Positions 8,067-16,736 of a stretch of DNA of 64,000 bases are shown here, one piece after another (position 1 is the first letter of the stretch; each line of letters starts with the position of its first letter). This stretch comes from Nostocoides japonicum T1-X7. Its GTDB lineage: Bacteria; Actinomycetota; Actinomycetes; Actinomycetales; Dermatophilaceae. Made by a program: the position numbers and the translations under genes. Under the pieces are notes generated by a model. That model searched no databases. It was not told the DNA's origin and was given only the letters and a program-made list of their open reading frames with translations. The stretch spans positions 162,282 through 226,281 of the forward strand of contig NZ_HF570958.1 of the NCBI RefSeq assembly GCF_001046855.1, in the 5' to 3' direction.

Positions 8067-9368
8067 GTGCCGGCGCAGACCAGTGCGGACAACACGAACG
8101 AGGCCATCGTCGCGGCGTGGCGGGCCGAATCGGCCCGCCTCGTCGGCGCCCTCACCCGGATGACCCGTGACCTGGAGCTCGCGGAGGACCTCGCGCAGGA
8201 CGCCCTCGTCGCCGCCCTGGAGCAATGGCCGACGACCGGCATCCCGCAGAACCCGGTCGCGTGGCTGATGACCATCGCGAAACGGCGCGGCATCGACCAC
8301 TTCCGGCGCGCCGACACCCTTCGCCGCAAGACCGCGGAGCTCGAGCATGCCCACGGCGGAGAGGAGGGGACGATGCCCGACCTCGACGGCCAGGTCGACC
8401 ACATCGAGGACGACGTCCTGCGGCTCATCTTCCTGACCTGCCATCCCGCCCTGACGGCCGAGTCCCGCGCCGCGCTGACGCTGCGCCTCGTCGGCGGACT
8501 CACGACCGCGGAGATCGCCCGCGGGTTCCTGACCACCGAGTCCGCCATGGGACAGCGGATCTCGCGAGCCAAGAGGACGCTGTCGGCGGCGCAGATCGAT
8601 ATCGAGCTGCCCACCGGGCGCGAGCGGACCGAGCGCATCGACGACGTGATGGCCGTGATCTACCTGATCTTCAACGAGGGCTACGCCGCCACGGCCGGCG
8701 AGGACTGGATGCGCCCCGACCTGGCCACCGAGGCGATCCGGCTCGCCCGGATGGTGGTCGCGCTCGTCCCCGACGAGCCCGAGGCCCTCGGACTCCTGGC
8801 GCTGCTGGAGATCCAGGGGTCGCGGATGGCCGCCCGGATCGACGAGCGCGGTGAGCCGGTCCTGTTGGAGGCGCAGGACCGGGGCCGATGGAACACGATG
8901 CTCGCCCGCCGCGGACTGGCCGCCATCCAGCAGGCCGAGCGGCTCGCAGCGCGCGGCAAGCCGGTCGGGACGTACTTCCTCCAGGCCTCGATCGCCGCCG
9001 AACACGCCCGCGCCAGGCGGGCCGAGGACACGAACTGGCGCCGGATCGCCGCGTTGTACGACGTCCTGGCGAACACCGCGCCCGGACCGGTCGTCGAGGT
9101 GAACCGCGCGGTCGCATACGGGCGAGCGTTCGGACCGGACGCGGGCCTCGCCGTGCTGGCGGAGCTGGACGCACGTGCCCTCCGCGACTCGCCGCTCCTG
9201 CCCAGCGTGCGGGGAGACCTGCTCGAACGGTCCGGGCTCCACGCAGAGGCGGCCGAGGCGTTCGCCGAGGCGGCCGGGCGCACCAGCAACGGCAGCGAGC
9301 GCGCGGTCCTCCACCGTCGCGCCCAGGAGAACCTGGCGCTCCGACAGACATCCGAGCCGGGCCGATGA
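8067..9368 (+). CDS. RNA polymerase sigma factor, ECF42 type with C-terminal extension
   Basis: A 433-residue protein. The first ~180 residues carry sigma2 (LAEDLAQDALVAALEQWP, NPVAWLMTIAKRRGID) and sigma4 (LTLRLVGGLTTAEIARGFL, MGQRISRAKRTL). The remaining ~250 residues are a helical TPR/SnoaL-like extension found in the ECF42 group, including VIYLIFNEGYAA and a LLALLEIQGSR segment. No anti-sigma gene is nearby, as usual for this group, where the extension itself is thought to regulate activity. GTG 8067 starts the gene just downstream of the YCII partner. Confidence 0.92.
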   Translation: MPAQTSADNTNEAIVAAWRAESARLVGALTRMTRDLELAEDLAQDALVAALEQWPTTGIPQNPVAWLMTIAKRRGIDHFRRADTLRRKTAELEHAHGGEEGTMPDLDGQVDHIEDDVLRLIFLTCHPALTAESRAALTLRLVGGLTTAEIARGFLTTESAMGQRISRAKRTLSAAQIDIELPTGRERTERIDDVMAVIYLIFNEGYAATAGEDWMRPDLATEAIRLARMVVALVPDEPEALGLLALLEIQGSRMAARIDERGEPVLLEAQDRGRWNTMLARRGLAAIQQAERLAARGKPVGTYFLQASIAAEHARARRAEDTNWRRIAALYDVLANTAPGPVVEVNRAVAYGRAFGPDAGLAVLAELDARALRDSPLLPSVRGDLLERSGLHAEAAEAFAEAAGRTSNGSERAVLHRRAQENLALRQTSEPGR

Positions 9369-9384
9369 CCAGGAGATCGGTGCG

Positions 9385-10610
9385 CTACCGGGCACCCTGG
9401 GCGTCACGTGCGGGTGGATGCCGAGGCTCGGCGACCTGGGAGAGCCCGACCTCCGCGCGGTGAACGGCCACCGTCGTGGCGAGGAGCGTGACGCCCACGA
9501 GGAGCAGCGAGGTCTCGGTACCCCACGTGTGCGCAACCCATCCCAGCACGGGAGTGGCGACCAGCACCGGGGCGACCTGGGCCAGCTGGATCACCGAGTT
9601 GAACCGGGCCAGCATGGGCTCGGGCGTGGCATCGGTGAAGCGGGGGAACAGCCTCGCCGTCGTCGTCGAGGTGCCGATGCCGACGAGGAGCACCGCGAAC
9701 ACCCCGGCGGCGAGGTGATCGGCGACCGCCAGCAGCAGGGCTCCTGCCGACGCGGTCACCGGGCCCATGAGCGCCACGCGAGCAGCCGGTGCCCCGCGTC
9801 GAGCGACGATCGCCATCACGGTCATCCCGCCGAGCGGCCAGGCGCCGACGACCAGACTGGTGCCGCCGGCGCCCCAGCCGCGGTCGTGCCCGGCGAGCGG
9901 AACGCAGAGCTCGACGAGGGGGAGGATGGTCACCGCGAGTCCGCACACGGCGGTGACCGTGGCGGGAACTCCCGGTGACGTGAACGCCAGTCGGACTCCG
10001 TCACGCAGCTGCGTCGTCCACGAGCGCTCGCACGGCGGTCGCTCCGGAGCCAGGGGCGGTCTCGTCGCGAGCAGCACGAGGCCCACCATGGCGAAGCTGA
10101 ACGCGTCGATGCCCGAGGTCGGTGCCAGGCCGCCCCAGGCCAGGAGCGCGCCGGCGACGACCGGACCGGTCACCTGCGCGAGCTGCAGGAGGAGGACGAG
10201 GGTGGCCATGAGACGCGGCAGCTCCTCGCCGCGCGCGAACAGCCGCGGGAAGACACCCGCGGCAGGGCGCCGCACACCGGCCGCCGCACCGCTGAGGAAG
10301 GACACCGCCACGAGCGCCCAGACGGGTGCCGCCCAGAGCGCGCCGACGGCGAACGCACCCATGACGGCCGCCATGACCAGGTCGCAGCACACCATCACCG
10401 GACGCGCACCCCAGTGGTCCGCGACCAGTCCGCCGGCCAACACGAGCAGGCAGAGCGGAATGGAACCGGCGGTGAGGACCACGCTCGCGGTGGCGGGGCC
10501 ACGACTCGCTGACACCCAGGCCAGCGCGTAGAACGTCATCGCGTCCCCAGGGCGGACAGGGCCGCGCTCGCTGCCCACCGGCGGAAGCCGCGAGGTGCCT
10601 TCGTGCTCAC
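9385..10610 (-). pseudogene. MFS exporter (EntS/MFS_3-like) split by a frameshift near its start
   Basis: Drug- or siderophore-type exporter with 12 expected membrane helices; helices are clear from about 10540 to 9420. The N-terminal segment TKAPRGFRRWAASAALSALG begins at GTG 10610, which overlaps the MerR stop (GTGA). It is followed by a TGA, while the continuation DAMTFYALAWVSA lies in another frame. Adding one G to the CCCC tract at 10545-10548 (minus strand GGGG) restores a normal MFS N-terminus. Either this is an inactivating indel, a sequencing slip in a homopolymer, or translation restarts at GTG 10578. The rest of the gene is intact to the stop at 9385. Confidence 0.75.
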
Positions 10611-11632
10611 TGCTGACGGCGAGCGACCGGCATCAGCAGGGCGAGGAAGCCGGACTGATACGGGCAGGTCACCCGCACCGCCTGCGTCTGCGTCTGCGAG
10701 GCGACGCGCAGCACGATCTCCCGCCCGAGCGCGCACCCGATGGCCCGACGGGTCAGTGCCGACCCGAGTCGTAGCGACATCCCCGGAGTGTCGACTGTCC
10801 CCGGAATCTCACGGTCGCCGATCCGGACGGCATCGTGGACGACCTCCAGGTCGAACTCGGCATGGCCGGCCGCCTCGATCGCCTCGACGACGTCGGTTCG
10901 AGGCAGGGCCATCCGACCGACCGCGGGCGGAAGCCCCGCGATGAGCATCCGATGGGCCGGATACGGGACGTCTCGGATCGGGACCACCTCGCCCGCCACC
11001 GCGATACCGTCGCCGCCGAGTTCGAGGGTGGCTTCGTCGTGACGTTCGAGGATGCCGCAGAGGCGAGCGGCGTCCGGGAGGGACAGCACGATACGAAGGT
11101 CGTCGGCGGGCGAGGTCGGCAGGGTCCGGACGGCCATCCAGAAGCGGTTCGTGGCGACCACGTCCACCGTGCCCGCCGCCATGTCGAGGAGCACCCCGGA
11201 CAGCGGAGAGGCCGGGTCGACGTCTGCAGCGACCCGCACCTGACGGATCGCCGCCGCGAGCTCCGGCCCGTTCAGGCCGACGGTCCCGCCGACGCGTCCC
11301 GCGGACTCGTCGGCCAGGAGGTTCTCGAGCGCTGTCGCGCGGCGGGCAGCGGCCGCCTCCTGCTCCGCCAACACCTCGCGCAAGACCCGCCGACGGTCTT
11401 CGACGCTGCCCTCGAGCGCGGTGCGCATGACCTCGATCGGCACGCCGGCATCGCGCATCCGCGCCACCAGGCGGGCGCGGCGTTCCAGGTCGGGCGTGTA
11501 GTACCGGTAACCGGTCACGTCGTCGACCTCGGCGGGCCGGAGCAGGCCGCACTCGTCGTAGAACCGAAGCGTGCTCGGCGCGAGCCCGACGGCACGCGCG
11601 AAGGCCCCGATCGTCAGCAGTGGCTGGTCCAT
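10607..11632 (-). CDS. MerR regulator fused to DnaN (sliding-clamp)-like domains
   Basis: A 341-residue protein. Residues ~6-75 are a MerR winged helix (LTIGAFARAVGLAPSTLRFYD, GYRYYTPD), followed by a helical linker. From ~115 on the sequence looks like beta-sliding-clamp domains: LNGPELAAAIRQVRVAAD, then PLSGVLLDMAAGTVDVVATN, and a C-terminus ending in FLALLMPVARR, like the YLLMPVR end of DnaN. Such fusions occur in actinobacteria; the clamp-like part may bind an effector rather than DNA polymerase. It is followed by an MFS exporter with a GTGA overlap, so it likely controls export. A MerR-type promoter precedes it and the mRNA may be leaderless. Confidence 0.85.
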   Translation of the reverse strand: MDQPLLTIGAFARAVGLAPSTLRFYDECGLLRPAEVDDVTGYRYYTPDLERRARLVARMRDAGVPIEVMRTALEGSVEDRRRVLREVLAEQEAAAARRATALENLLADESAGRVGGTVGLNGPELAAAIRQVRVAADVDPASPLSGVLLDMAAGTVDVVATNRFWMAVRTLPTSPADDLRIVLSLPDAARLCGILERHDEATLELGGDGIAVAGEVVPIRDVPYPAHRMLIAGLPPAVGRMALPRTDVVEAIEAAGHAEFDLEVVHDAVRIGDREIPGTVDTPGMSLRLGSALTRRAIGCALGREIVLRVASQTQTQAVRVTCPYQSGFLALLMPVARRQQ

Positions 11633-11639
11633 ACGTGTC

Positions 11640-11670
11640 AGCCTGCGGTATCACGTCGCTCGAAGGTCAA
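11640..11670 (-). promoter_or_regulatory. MerR-type promoter with 19-bp spacer, probably leaderless
   Basis: On the minus strand, TTGACC (11670-11665), a 19-base spacer, then CAGGCT (11645-11640). The ATG at 11632 follows 7 bases later, where transcription would start. The over-long 19-bp spacer is the hallmark of promoters that MerR proteins activate by DNA distortion, so autoregulation is likely. Confidence 0.55.
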
Positions 11671-11827
11671 GCGACAGCGCCCAACCAGCGAATCGTCCGA
11701 GCCGCGGGACGTCGCGGACCTCCGACGAGCCATTGACCGGTCCGCTGGATCGGCATACCGTGTGCCGCATAGCGACGATGTGCCGCGAAGAGGCACCGTT
11801 CTCGACATGTCCGAGGAGGACAGCACG

Positions 11828-13165
11828 ATGACGACGACCACCGAGCCCGTTCGTCGGGGCGTGTCCCCAACGGCGCTGCCGACCCGTCTGCGCGACCTCG
11901 TCGCGCGCCGCATACCGTGGCGCAGCCTGGAGGCGCCCTTCTACACCGACCCGGACGTGTTCGCCCTCGACATCGAGGCCATCTTCGGCCGGTCCTGGAT
12001 CTTCGCCGCGGCCGAGGCCGAGATCCCCGAGCCGGGCGACTACGTCACCATCACCCTCGGGAGGTATTCGCTCATCGTCGTGCGTGACGACGACGAACAG
12101 GTCCGGGCATTCCACAACGTCTGCCGGCATCGGGGTGCCCGGCTGCTGATGGAGGACCGGGGCAGCGTCGGCAATATCGTCTGCGCGTACCACAGTTGGA
12201 CCTACGGCGTCGATGGCTCACTGCGGTTCGCCGAGTCGCAGTCGGCGGACTTCGATGCATCGTGCTACGGGCTACGGCACGTCCATGTACGCACCGTCGC
12301 CGGGCTCGTCTTCCTGTGCCTGGCGCAGGAGACGCCCGAGGACTTCGACGAGGTGGCCGGCATCGTCGAGGACTACGTGGGGCCGCATGACCTCACCCAC
12401 GCCAAGGTCGCCGCACAGATCGACCTGGTCGAGCGCTGCAACTGGAAGCTGACCATGGAGAACAACCGCGAGTGCTACCACTGCGCCGGGCATCCGGAGC
12501 TGAACTGCAGCATCTTCCCGGTCTACGGGTACACACCCGAGAACCTCCCTCCGCGGCTGCAGGGCGACGCCGAGCGGCTCCGCACGGCCACCGCGGAGGC
12601 CATCCGTACCTACGACGCCCTCGGCCTGCCGTATGCGGCACGCGAGGAGCTCGACACGCGAACGACCGGATACCGCATCGAGCGCGAAGCTCTTGACGGA
12701 GCCGGTGAGTCCATCACGGTCGATGGTGCCGCCGCCGTCCGACGGCTCCTGGCCGGCTTCCCCACGGCCAAGCTCGGCCGGCTCGGCCTCCACCTGCAGC
12801 CCAACTCGTGGTTCCACTTCATGGCCGACCACGCCGTCGCCTTCACGGCCCTCCCCATCTCACCGGACAGGACCCTCGTCCGCTCGACCTGGCTGGTCCA
12901 CGCGGATGCCGTCGAGGGCGAGGACTACGACGTGGAGAGTCTGACCCACGTGTGGAAGGCGACCAACCTGCAGGATGCCGGATTCGTCGAACGGGCCCAG
13001 CTCGGCGTCTCCAGCCCCGCCTACCTGCCCGGCCCCTACAGCTCGACCGAGTACCAGGTCGAGGCCTTCGTCAACTGGTACATCGGCCGCCTGGCAACAC
13101 TCCCAGCATTCAGCGAGCAGGTCGACGGGCTCCAGCCGGCCGTGCACGGCGACCTGACCTGGTGA
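11828..13165 (+). CDS. Rieske ring-hydroxylating oxygenase alpha subunit, quaternary-amine type
   Basis: A 445-residue complete oxygenase. Rieske ligands are Cys99/His101 (NVCRHRGAR) and Cys119/His122 (IVCAYHSW). The catalytic domain has MENNRECYHCAGHPEL with iron ligands His218 and His222. This ENNRECYHC motif is characteristic of glycine betaine, carnitine and stachydrine oxygenases (GbcA/CntA/Stc2). It would demethylate or split a quaternary ammonium compound with help from a reductase not seen nearby. ATG 11828 has GAGGAGG about 10 bases upstream; ATG 11807 is an alternative. Divergent from the MerR gene. A paralogue is at 1-678. Confidence 0.92.
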   Translation: MTTTTEPVRRGVSPTALPTRLRDLVARRIPWRSLEAPFYTDPDVFALDIEAIFGRSWIFAAAEAEIPEPGDYVTITLGRYSLIVVRDDDEQVRAFHNVCRHRGARLLMEDRGSVGNIVCAYHSWTYGVDGSLRFAESQSADFDASCYGLRHVHVRTVAGLVFLCLAQETPEDFDEVAGIVEDYVGPHDLTHAKVAAQIDLVERCNWKLTMENNRECYHCAGHPELNCSIFPVYGYTPENLPPRLQGDAERLRTATAEAIRTYDALGLPYAAREELDTRTTGYRIEREALDGAGESITVDGAAAVRRLLAGFPTAKLGRLGLHLQPNSWFHFMADHAVAFTALPISPDRTLVRSTWLVHADAVEGEDYDVESLTHVWKATNLQDAGFVERAQLGVSSPAYLPGPYSSTEYQVEAFVNWYIGRLATLPAFSEQVDGLQPAVHGDLTW

Positions 13166-13736
13166 GCCGGCGGGTCGCAACCCATCCGGCCCCGTGGGGT
13201 GTCAGCCTTCCTGGCGATCCACACGGCCGTCTCGCCGGGCAGTTCGCCGTCCCGCCACCTCGCCGCTGGCCAGCAGGACCTGGCCTTCTTGCTGCGCGGT
13301 CGGCAGGTCGCCGACGTTCGTGGCGCACTCCCAGCCGTTCGGGCGGCGGCAGGTGGGGCGCAGCCTCGCCGAGGCCGAGCAGGACGCCCTCGGTGGCCCA
13401 GGGAGATGGAGCCCGACATCCGTCGCGGCCGATCTGGACGCCGCGGTCGCGGAAGAACGAGGGGTCCTGGCGAGCCATGCCGCCCGTACCGGGCCGATGG
13501 ACAGGAAGTTCGCTGGGCCGGGTCGCCGACAGTGACACCCGCCGTGCTCGCGAGGCAGGGCCTTAGGACGGGCGTCGACGCCATTGCCTGTCGGTGGGGT
13601 CGACGCGCATCCAACGCGGCGCGTGCTCGAAGAGGAGTCAGCGCTCTCATCGACTACGCCGGGGGTCCGTCAACCCCGACTCGCCCGCTGTGTCTGGACT
13701 TCGAGGCGCGAGCTCAGCATGAGCTCGCTCCGGCCG
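13166..13736. other. Gene-free stretch with a copy of a dispersed repeat
   Basis: No reading frame here has coding character on either strand; several long frames are only high-GC shadows. The one notable item is the 74-bp element at 13531-13604, which recurs near 63 kb. The stretch separates the Rieske gene from the zinc-ribbon gene that converges on it. Confidence 0.5.
13531..13604. repeat. Dispersed repeat, copy A
   Basis: Aligns without gaps to 62963-63036 over 74 bases. I count about 50 identical positions, including a 17-base perfect core (attgcctgtcggtgggg at 13583-13599). Both copies have the same orientation and lie in gene-poor DNA. Confidence 0.6.
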
Positions 13737-14675
13737 TCAGCGGATACGGTGCCGCACGGGGTAGGTCCAGCCCTGGTCACTGTCGCCGTCGTTGTCGTAT
13801 CCCTCGACGATGGCGTAGTAGCACCAGCCTTCACTCGAGCCGATGCCGCCGGGAGGGGAAGGAAGCGTGAACGAGCCCCAGGTTCGCGGGTGGAAGATGC
13901 CAGTGCTCACGTCGGCCTGGGACCACCGGTCCAGCGGCAGCGGTTGATCCGAGGTGGTGAGCGACCAGCGGACGATGAACCGGTCATAGTTCCACGGATC
14001 GGTCGTGCCCCAGTCGAGAACGGCCCGCCCGGCCTGTTCATAGATGGCGACGGTCATGTTCCTTCCCTGGTTGGGTGTCCAGGCAACCGCCCCGTTCTCG
14101 AAGCCTTGGTACAAGCCGGGCGCGGCGGTGAACTGATACGCCGCACCGTTCGGTCCAGCACGGCCGACGGCGGCCCCCAGGGGTCCGGTGAGTCCGCCAT
14201 ATTGCTGCCATCGGTCGGCGATCGGTCCGGGCTGCGCGGCGTAGTACGGAAGCACGAAGTGGAAGCCGGCGGCCTGATGGAGATCGCCGCCGGCGCACCG
14301 GCCGGGGTTGGGATAGCCGTTGTAGAAGAGCGCTTGGCACTTGATGCAGAACCGCCACTCGGTCTGGCTGTCCCACTCGCCGTTCACGTCATGGGGGAGC
14401 ACGAACTGGAACCCTGCGGCTCGGTGCTGGCGATCTCCCACAGGGCAGGTCTTCTTGTCCTCGTACCCGTCGAAGAAGAGGACGAAGCACTTGTCGCAGA
14501 ATCGCCACGCGGCCTGCGAGGTCGGGGCTTCGGGAACGTCGTGCGGCAGGACGAAGTGATAGCCGGCCCGGGCATGCTCGCCGTCATCGGCCGGGCAGTG
14601 TCCCTTGTCGTTGTAGCCGTCGTAGAAGAGCACCTGGCACTTGACGCAGAATCTCCAGTCGGGTTGTTCGGCCAT
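13737..14675 (-). CDS. Protein with three zinc-ribbon-like repeats and an LGFP-like repeat
   Basis: A 312-residue protein of unknown function. It starts with three tandem ~47-residue repeats at about residues 7-46, 56-95 and 105-144, each with the pattern WRFCxKCxxLFYxGY...C...H..AGxxFVLP. Two Cys in CxxC plus a later Cys and His could bind zinc. Residues ~150-200 resemble an LGFP repeat (IADRWQQYGGLTGPLG, then YQFTAAPGLYQGFENG), a module of actinobacterial surface proteins. The C-terminal ~100 residues look like a beta sandwich. There is no signal peptide. ATG 14675 is preceded by GAGGAAGGG. Confidence 0.75.
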   Translation of the reverse strand: MAEQPDWRFCVKCQVLFYDGYNDKGHCPADDGEHARAGYHFVLPHDVPEAPTSQAAWRFCDKCFVLFFDGYEDKKTCPVGDRQHRAAGFQFVLPHDVNGEWDSQTEWRFCIKCQALFYNGYPNPGRCAGGDLHQAAGFHFVLPYYAAQPGPIADRWQQYGGLTGPLGAAVGRAGPNGAAYQFTAAPGLYQGFENGAVAWTPNQGRNMTVAIYEQAGRAVLDWGTTDPWNYDRFIVRWSLTTSDQPLPLDRWSQADVSTGIFHPRTWGSFTLPSPPGGIGSSEGWCYYAIVEGYDNDGDSDQGWTYPVRHRIR

Positions 14676-14799
14676 GGTCGGACCCTTCCTCGGTGGTCAC
14701 CGGGCAGTCGGCGAGGTGTGCGGGCCGACGTCCGAGTCGAGCCCTCGAAGACCACGCAGCCAGGCTCCCTCCCAGTGTCTTCAGCCGGGCCTTTCGCGC

Positions 14800-14819
14800 A
14801 CGAGTAGCCGACTACTCGT
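14800..14819. promoter_or_regulatory. Perfect inverted repeat upstream of the zinc-ribbon gene
   Basis: Eight-base arms ACGAGTAG/CTACTCGT around CCGA, about 125 bases upstream of the start codon at 14675. AT-richer than its surroundings, which suits a protein binding site. Confidence 0.4.
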
Positions 14820-14838
14820 TCTCCACAGGCGCCCAGTC

Positions 14839-14857
14839 GACAGCCGCCGCGGCTGTC
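14839..14857 (-). terminator. Possible terminator of the M28-like gene
   Basis: Perfect 8-bp arms with a 3-base loop, about 160 bases past the stop codon of the M28-like gene. There is no U-tract, which is common for actinobacterial terminators. Confidence 0.35.
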
Positions 14858-15014
14858 AGAGCCGTGCAGCACAGGTGAGCGGGCACACTGTGGCACGAGA
14901 CTCCGGGTGAGGCACCGACTGAGCCTCCGCCGAAGAGGTCGGGCCAGTGGTCGTGGCCCCGGTCGAGTGGCGCGAGACAGGCGACGGGATGCCTCGGCCC
15001 GGTTCGCGCACGGA

Positions 15015-16523
15015 TCACCGCGCAAGGGCCGCCCGACTGGTGGCAGCGGCGGTGTGGATCATGTGATGCAAGGTGTCGATTTCGGTGTGCATCCGGTTCA
15101 CGTCGCACCATCCCAGGTCCACGTGTCGGTCGCGCGCCTCGGCGACGAGGTAGGTGGGTCCGGGCAGGTAGGACATCATCGGGATCCCGGCCGCGTCGAG
15201 GGCGACGCCTTCACCGTAGAAGGGCCCCTTGGATGGTGAGCAGAGGGTCAGCCGGTTCCGCCGGATGGCCGCCCTGGCGATGATGGCCACGGCACGATTC
15301 GAGCAGTACACCGAGGAGGGTTCATCGTCGCCCGTCGGCCGATAGGTGACGCCGTCGTCCGCCCAGCCGCGGGCACCGAGATGCTCGACGGTGACACCGG
15401 CCTTCGTCCTGGCGGCCAGGTCGGGGTAGTCGGTGAGGTAGGCGCCCGACCGCATCAGTTGGGTCTGTGCGAAGTGACCGGTGGCGAAGTAGAACGCGAA
15501 CGACACAGGCCGCTGCTTCCGTGGGACGGCTGCCAGCCGCTGCCCGATGGACAGCATCCCGAGGGGTCCGTTCTCCTCGACCACGTTCGGGCCGTCCGTG
15601 TGCGTGTTCACCACGACGACGTCGTCATCGGCCCTCGCACCCGGCAGCATCGCGAGCAGCCCATCGGTTCGGGTGCTCGGGGCGATCTCGGCGTCGAGGA
15701 CCAGGTGCGCGGTGCTGCCGCCTCGCCGGGCCACGGCACGCAGGTGGTCACCCTGGGCGGCGTCCACGCAGATCGCCGGGATGTCACGAGACAGCCCGTC
15801 GAACGGGTCGTACTGACCATATGCGTCGGCCCGCGCCATCGGCATGATCTTGATGCACCCGACGGCGCCCGCTGCCTTGAGCCCGAGCAGGACTCCGACG
15901 GTGTCGCGAACGAGTGGGTCCGTCGCTGCGCGGTTGTACATCTGTGTCGGGTCGACACCCGGGGCGAACCCGAACCAGGTGTCGACCAGATCGTCCAGGA
16001 CGATGTCGGCCCACGGCGCGTCGATGACGGCGACCTTTCCTCGCACCGAGACCCCGGCCAGATCAGCGGGACGGCCGGTCCCCGCATACACCAATCCGGC
16101 GTGGATGCCCCGGCTCGGCGTCTGCCCCGAGTAGGGGTAGTAGAACGACGGTCTGACCGGGACGACGCCTCCGCCAGGGGTTCGGATCGTCAGGTCGTAC
16201 CGGCGCGCTGTCCACCGCTGGAAGGTCTGCGGCCTCCGGTCGATCTCGAAGCCGAGGCTGCGGTATGCGACGGCCAGGTCGTCGATGAACCGCGCGTGAG
16301 GCCCGGTTCCGGTGTACCGAGGTCCCAGGTCGGCGAGGTAGTCGACCCAAGACTGCAGCGTTCGGGTGTCTGCCAGTCTCCCGCGCCGGGGCCGCAGACC
16401 CGTGACGTGCCGGGGCACGGACGCCGATGGTGACGCCTGGGCCGGGCCGGCCGCCATGGTCGCCGTCAGCCCTGCGGCAACGGCGGATCCCTGCAACAGG
16501 GTGCGTCGGGAGAGCTGGGCCAT
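15015..16523 (-). CDS. Tat-exported M28-like peptidase/hydrolase
   Basis: A 502-residue exported protein. The N-terminus SRRTLLQGSAVAAGLTATMAAGPAQA is a Tat signal with twin arginines and an AxA cleavage site. The mature protein has a PA-like insert (GVSVRGKVAVIDAPWAD) and an M28-like metal region VVVVNTHTDGPNVVEENGP, where His, Asp and the EE pair sit where zinc ligands and the catalytic Glu occur in M28 peptidases. Spacing is not fully standard, so activity is not certain. ATG 16523 is chosen because it opens the signal peptide; the longer frame has no sense. A LysR gene lies 213 bases upstream on the same strand. Confidence 0.75.
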   Translation of the reverse strand: MAQLSRRTLLQGSAVAAGLTATMAAGPAQASPSASVPRHVTGLRPRRGRLADTRTLQSWVDYLADLGPRYTGTGPHARFIDDLAVAYRSLGFEIDRRPQTFQRWTARRYDLTIRTPGGGVVPVRPSFYYPYSGQTPSRGIHAGLVYAGTGRPADLAGVSVRGKVAVIDAPWADIVLDDLVDTWFGFAPGVDPTQMYNRAATDPLVRDTVGVLLGLKAAGAVGCIKIMPMARADAYGQYDPFDGLSRDIPAICVDAAQGDHLRAVARRGGSTAHLVLDAEIAPSTRTDGLLAMLPGARADDDVVVVNTHTDGPNVVEENGPLGMLSIGQRLAAVPRKQRPVSFAFYFATGHFAQTQLMRSGAYLTDYPDLAARTKAGVTVEHLGARGWADDGVTYRPTGDDEPSSVYCSNRAVAIIARAAIRRNRLTLCSPSKGPFYGEGVALDAAGIPMMSYLPGPTYLVAEARDRHVDLGWCDVNRMHTEIDTLHHMIHTAAATSRAALAR

Positions 16524-16736
16524 GAGGAGGACTCCTGTTGGATGTGGGCCGGGTGGAACGGTGCCGTGCGAGGCTCGCGGATTCCCTGTGACTCGACTGA
16601 CACGACGTGTCGGTGGTGCGCGCCCAGGGTGGCTCACCCGGCGTGTTCCCGGGAAGACGGCCGAGCAGGACACCGTGGAAGGAGGAACAGGTCACCGCCT
16701 CGCCAGGCGTGGGCCCCGCTCAACCGGAGGCGGCGC

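Larger units (their letters stand above)
14676..15014. other. Intergenic region with two strong hairpins
   Basis: Holds two palindromes: ACGAGTAG-CCGA-CTACTCGT at 14800-14819 and GACAGCCG-CCG-CGGCTGTC at 14839-14857. Both lie upstream of the zinc-ribbon gene and downstream of the M28-like gene. The GC-rich second one could terminate the M28 transcript; the first, with no T-run, looks more like an operator of the zinc-ribbon gene. Nothing coding seen. Confidence 0.5.

Noticed and set aside
7836-9536. 566-codon minus-strand frame
   Set aside because: Antisense to the ECF42 sigma gene; low-complexity Arg/Gly/Asp composition typical of GC-rich shadows.
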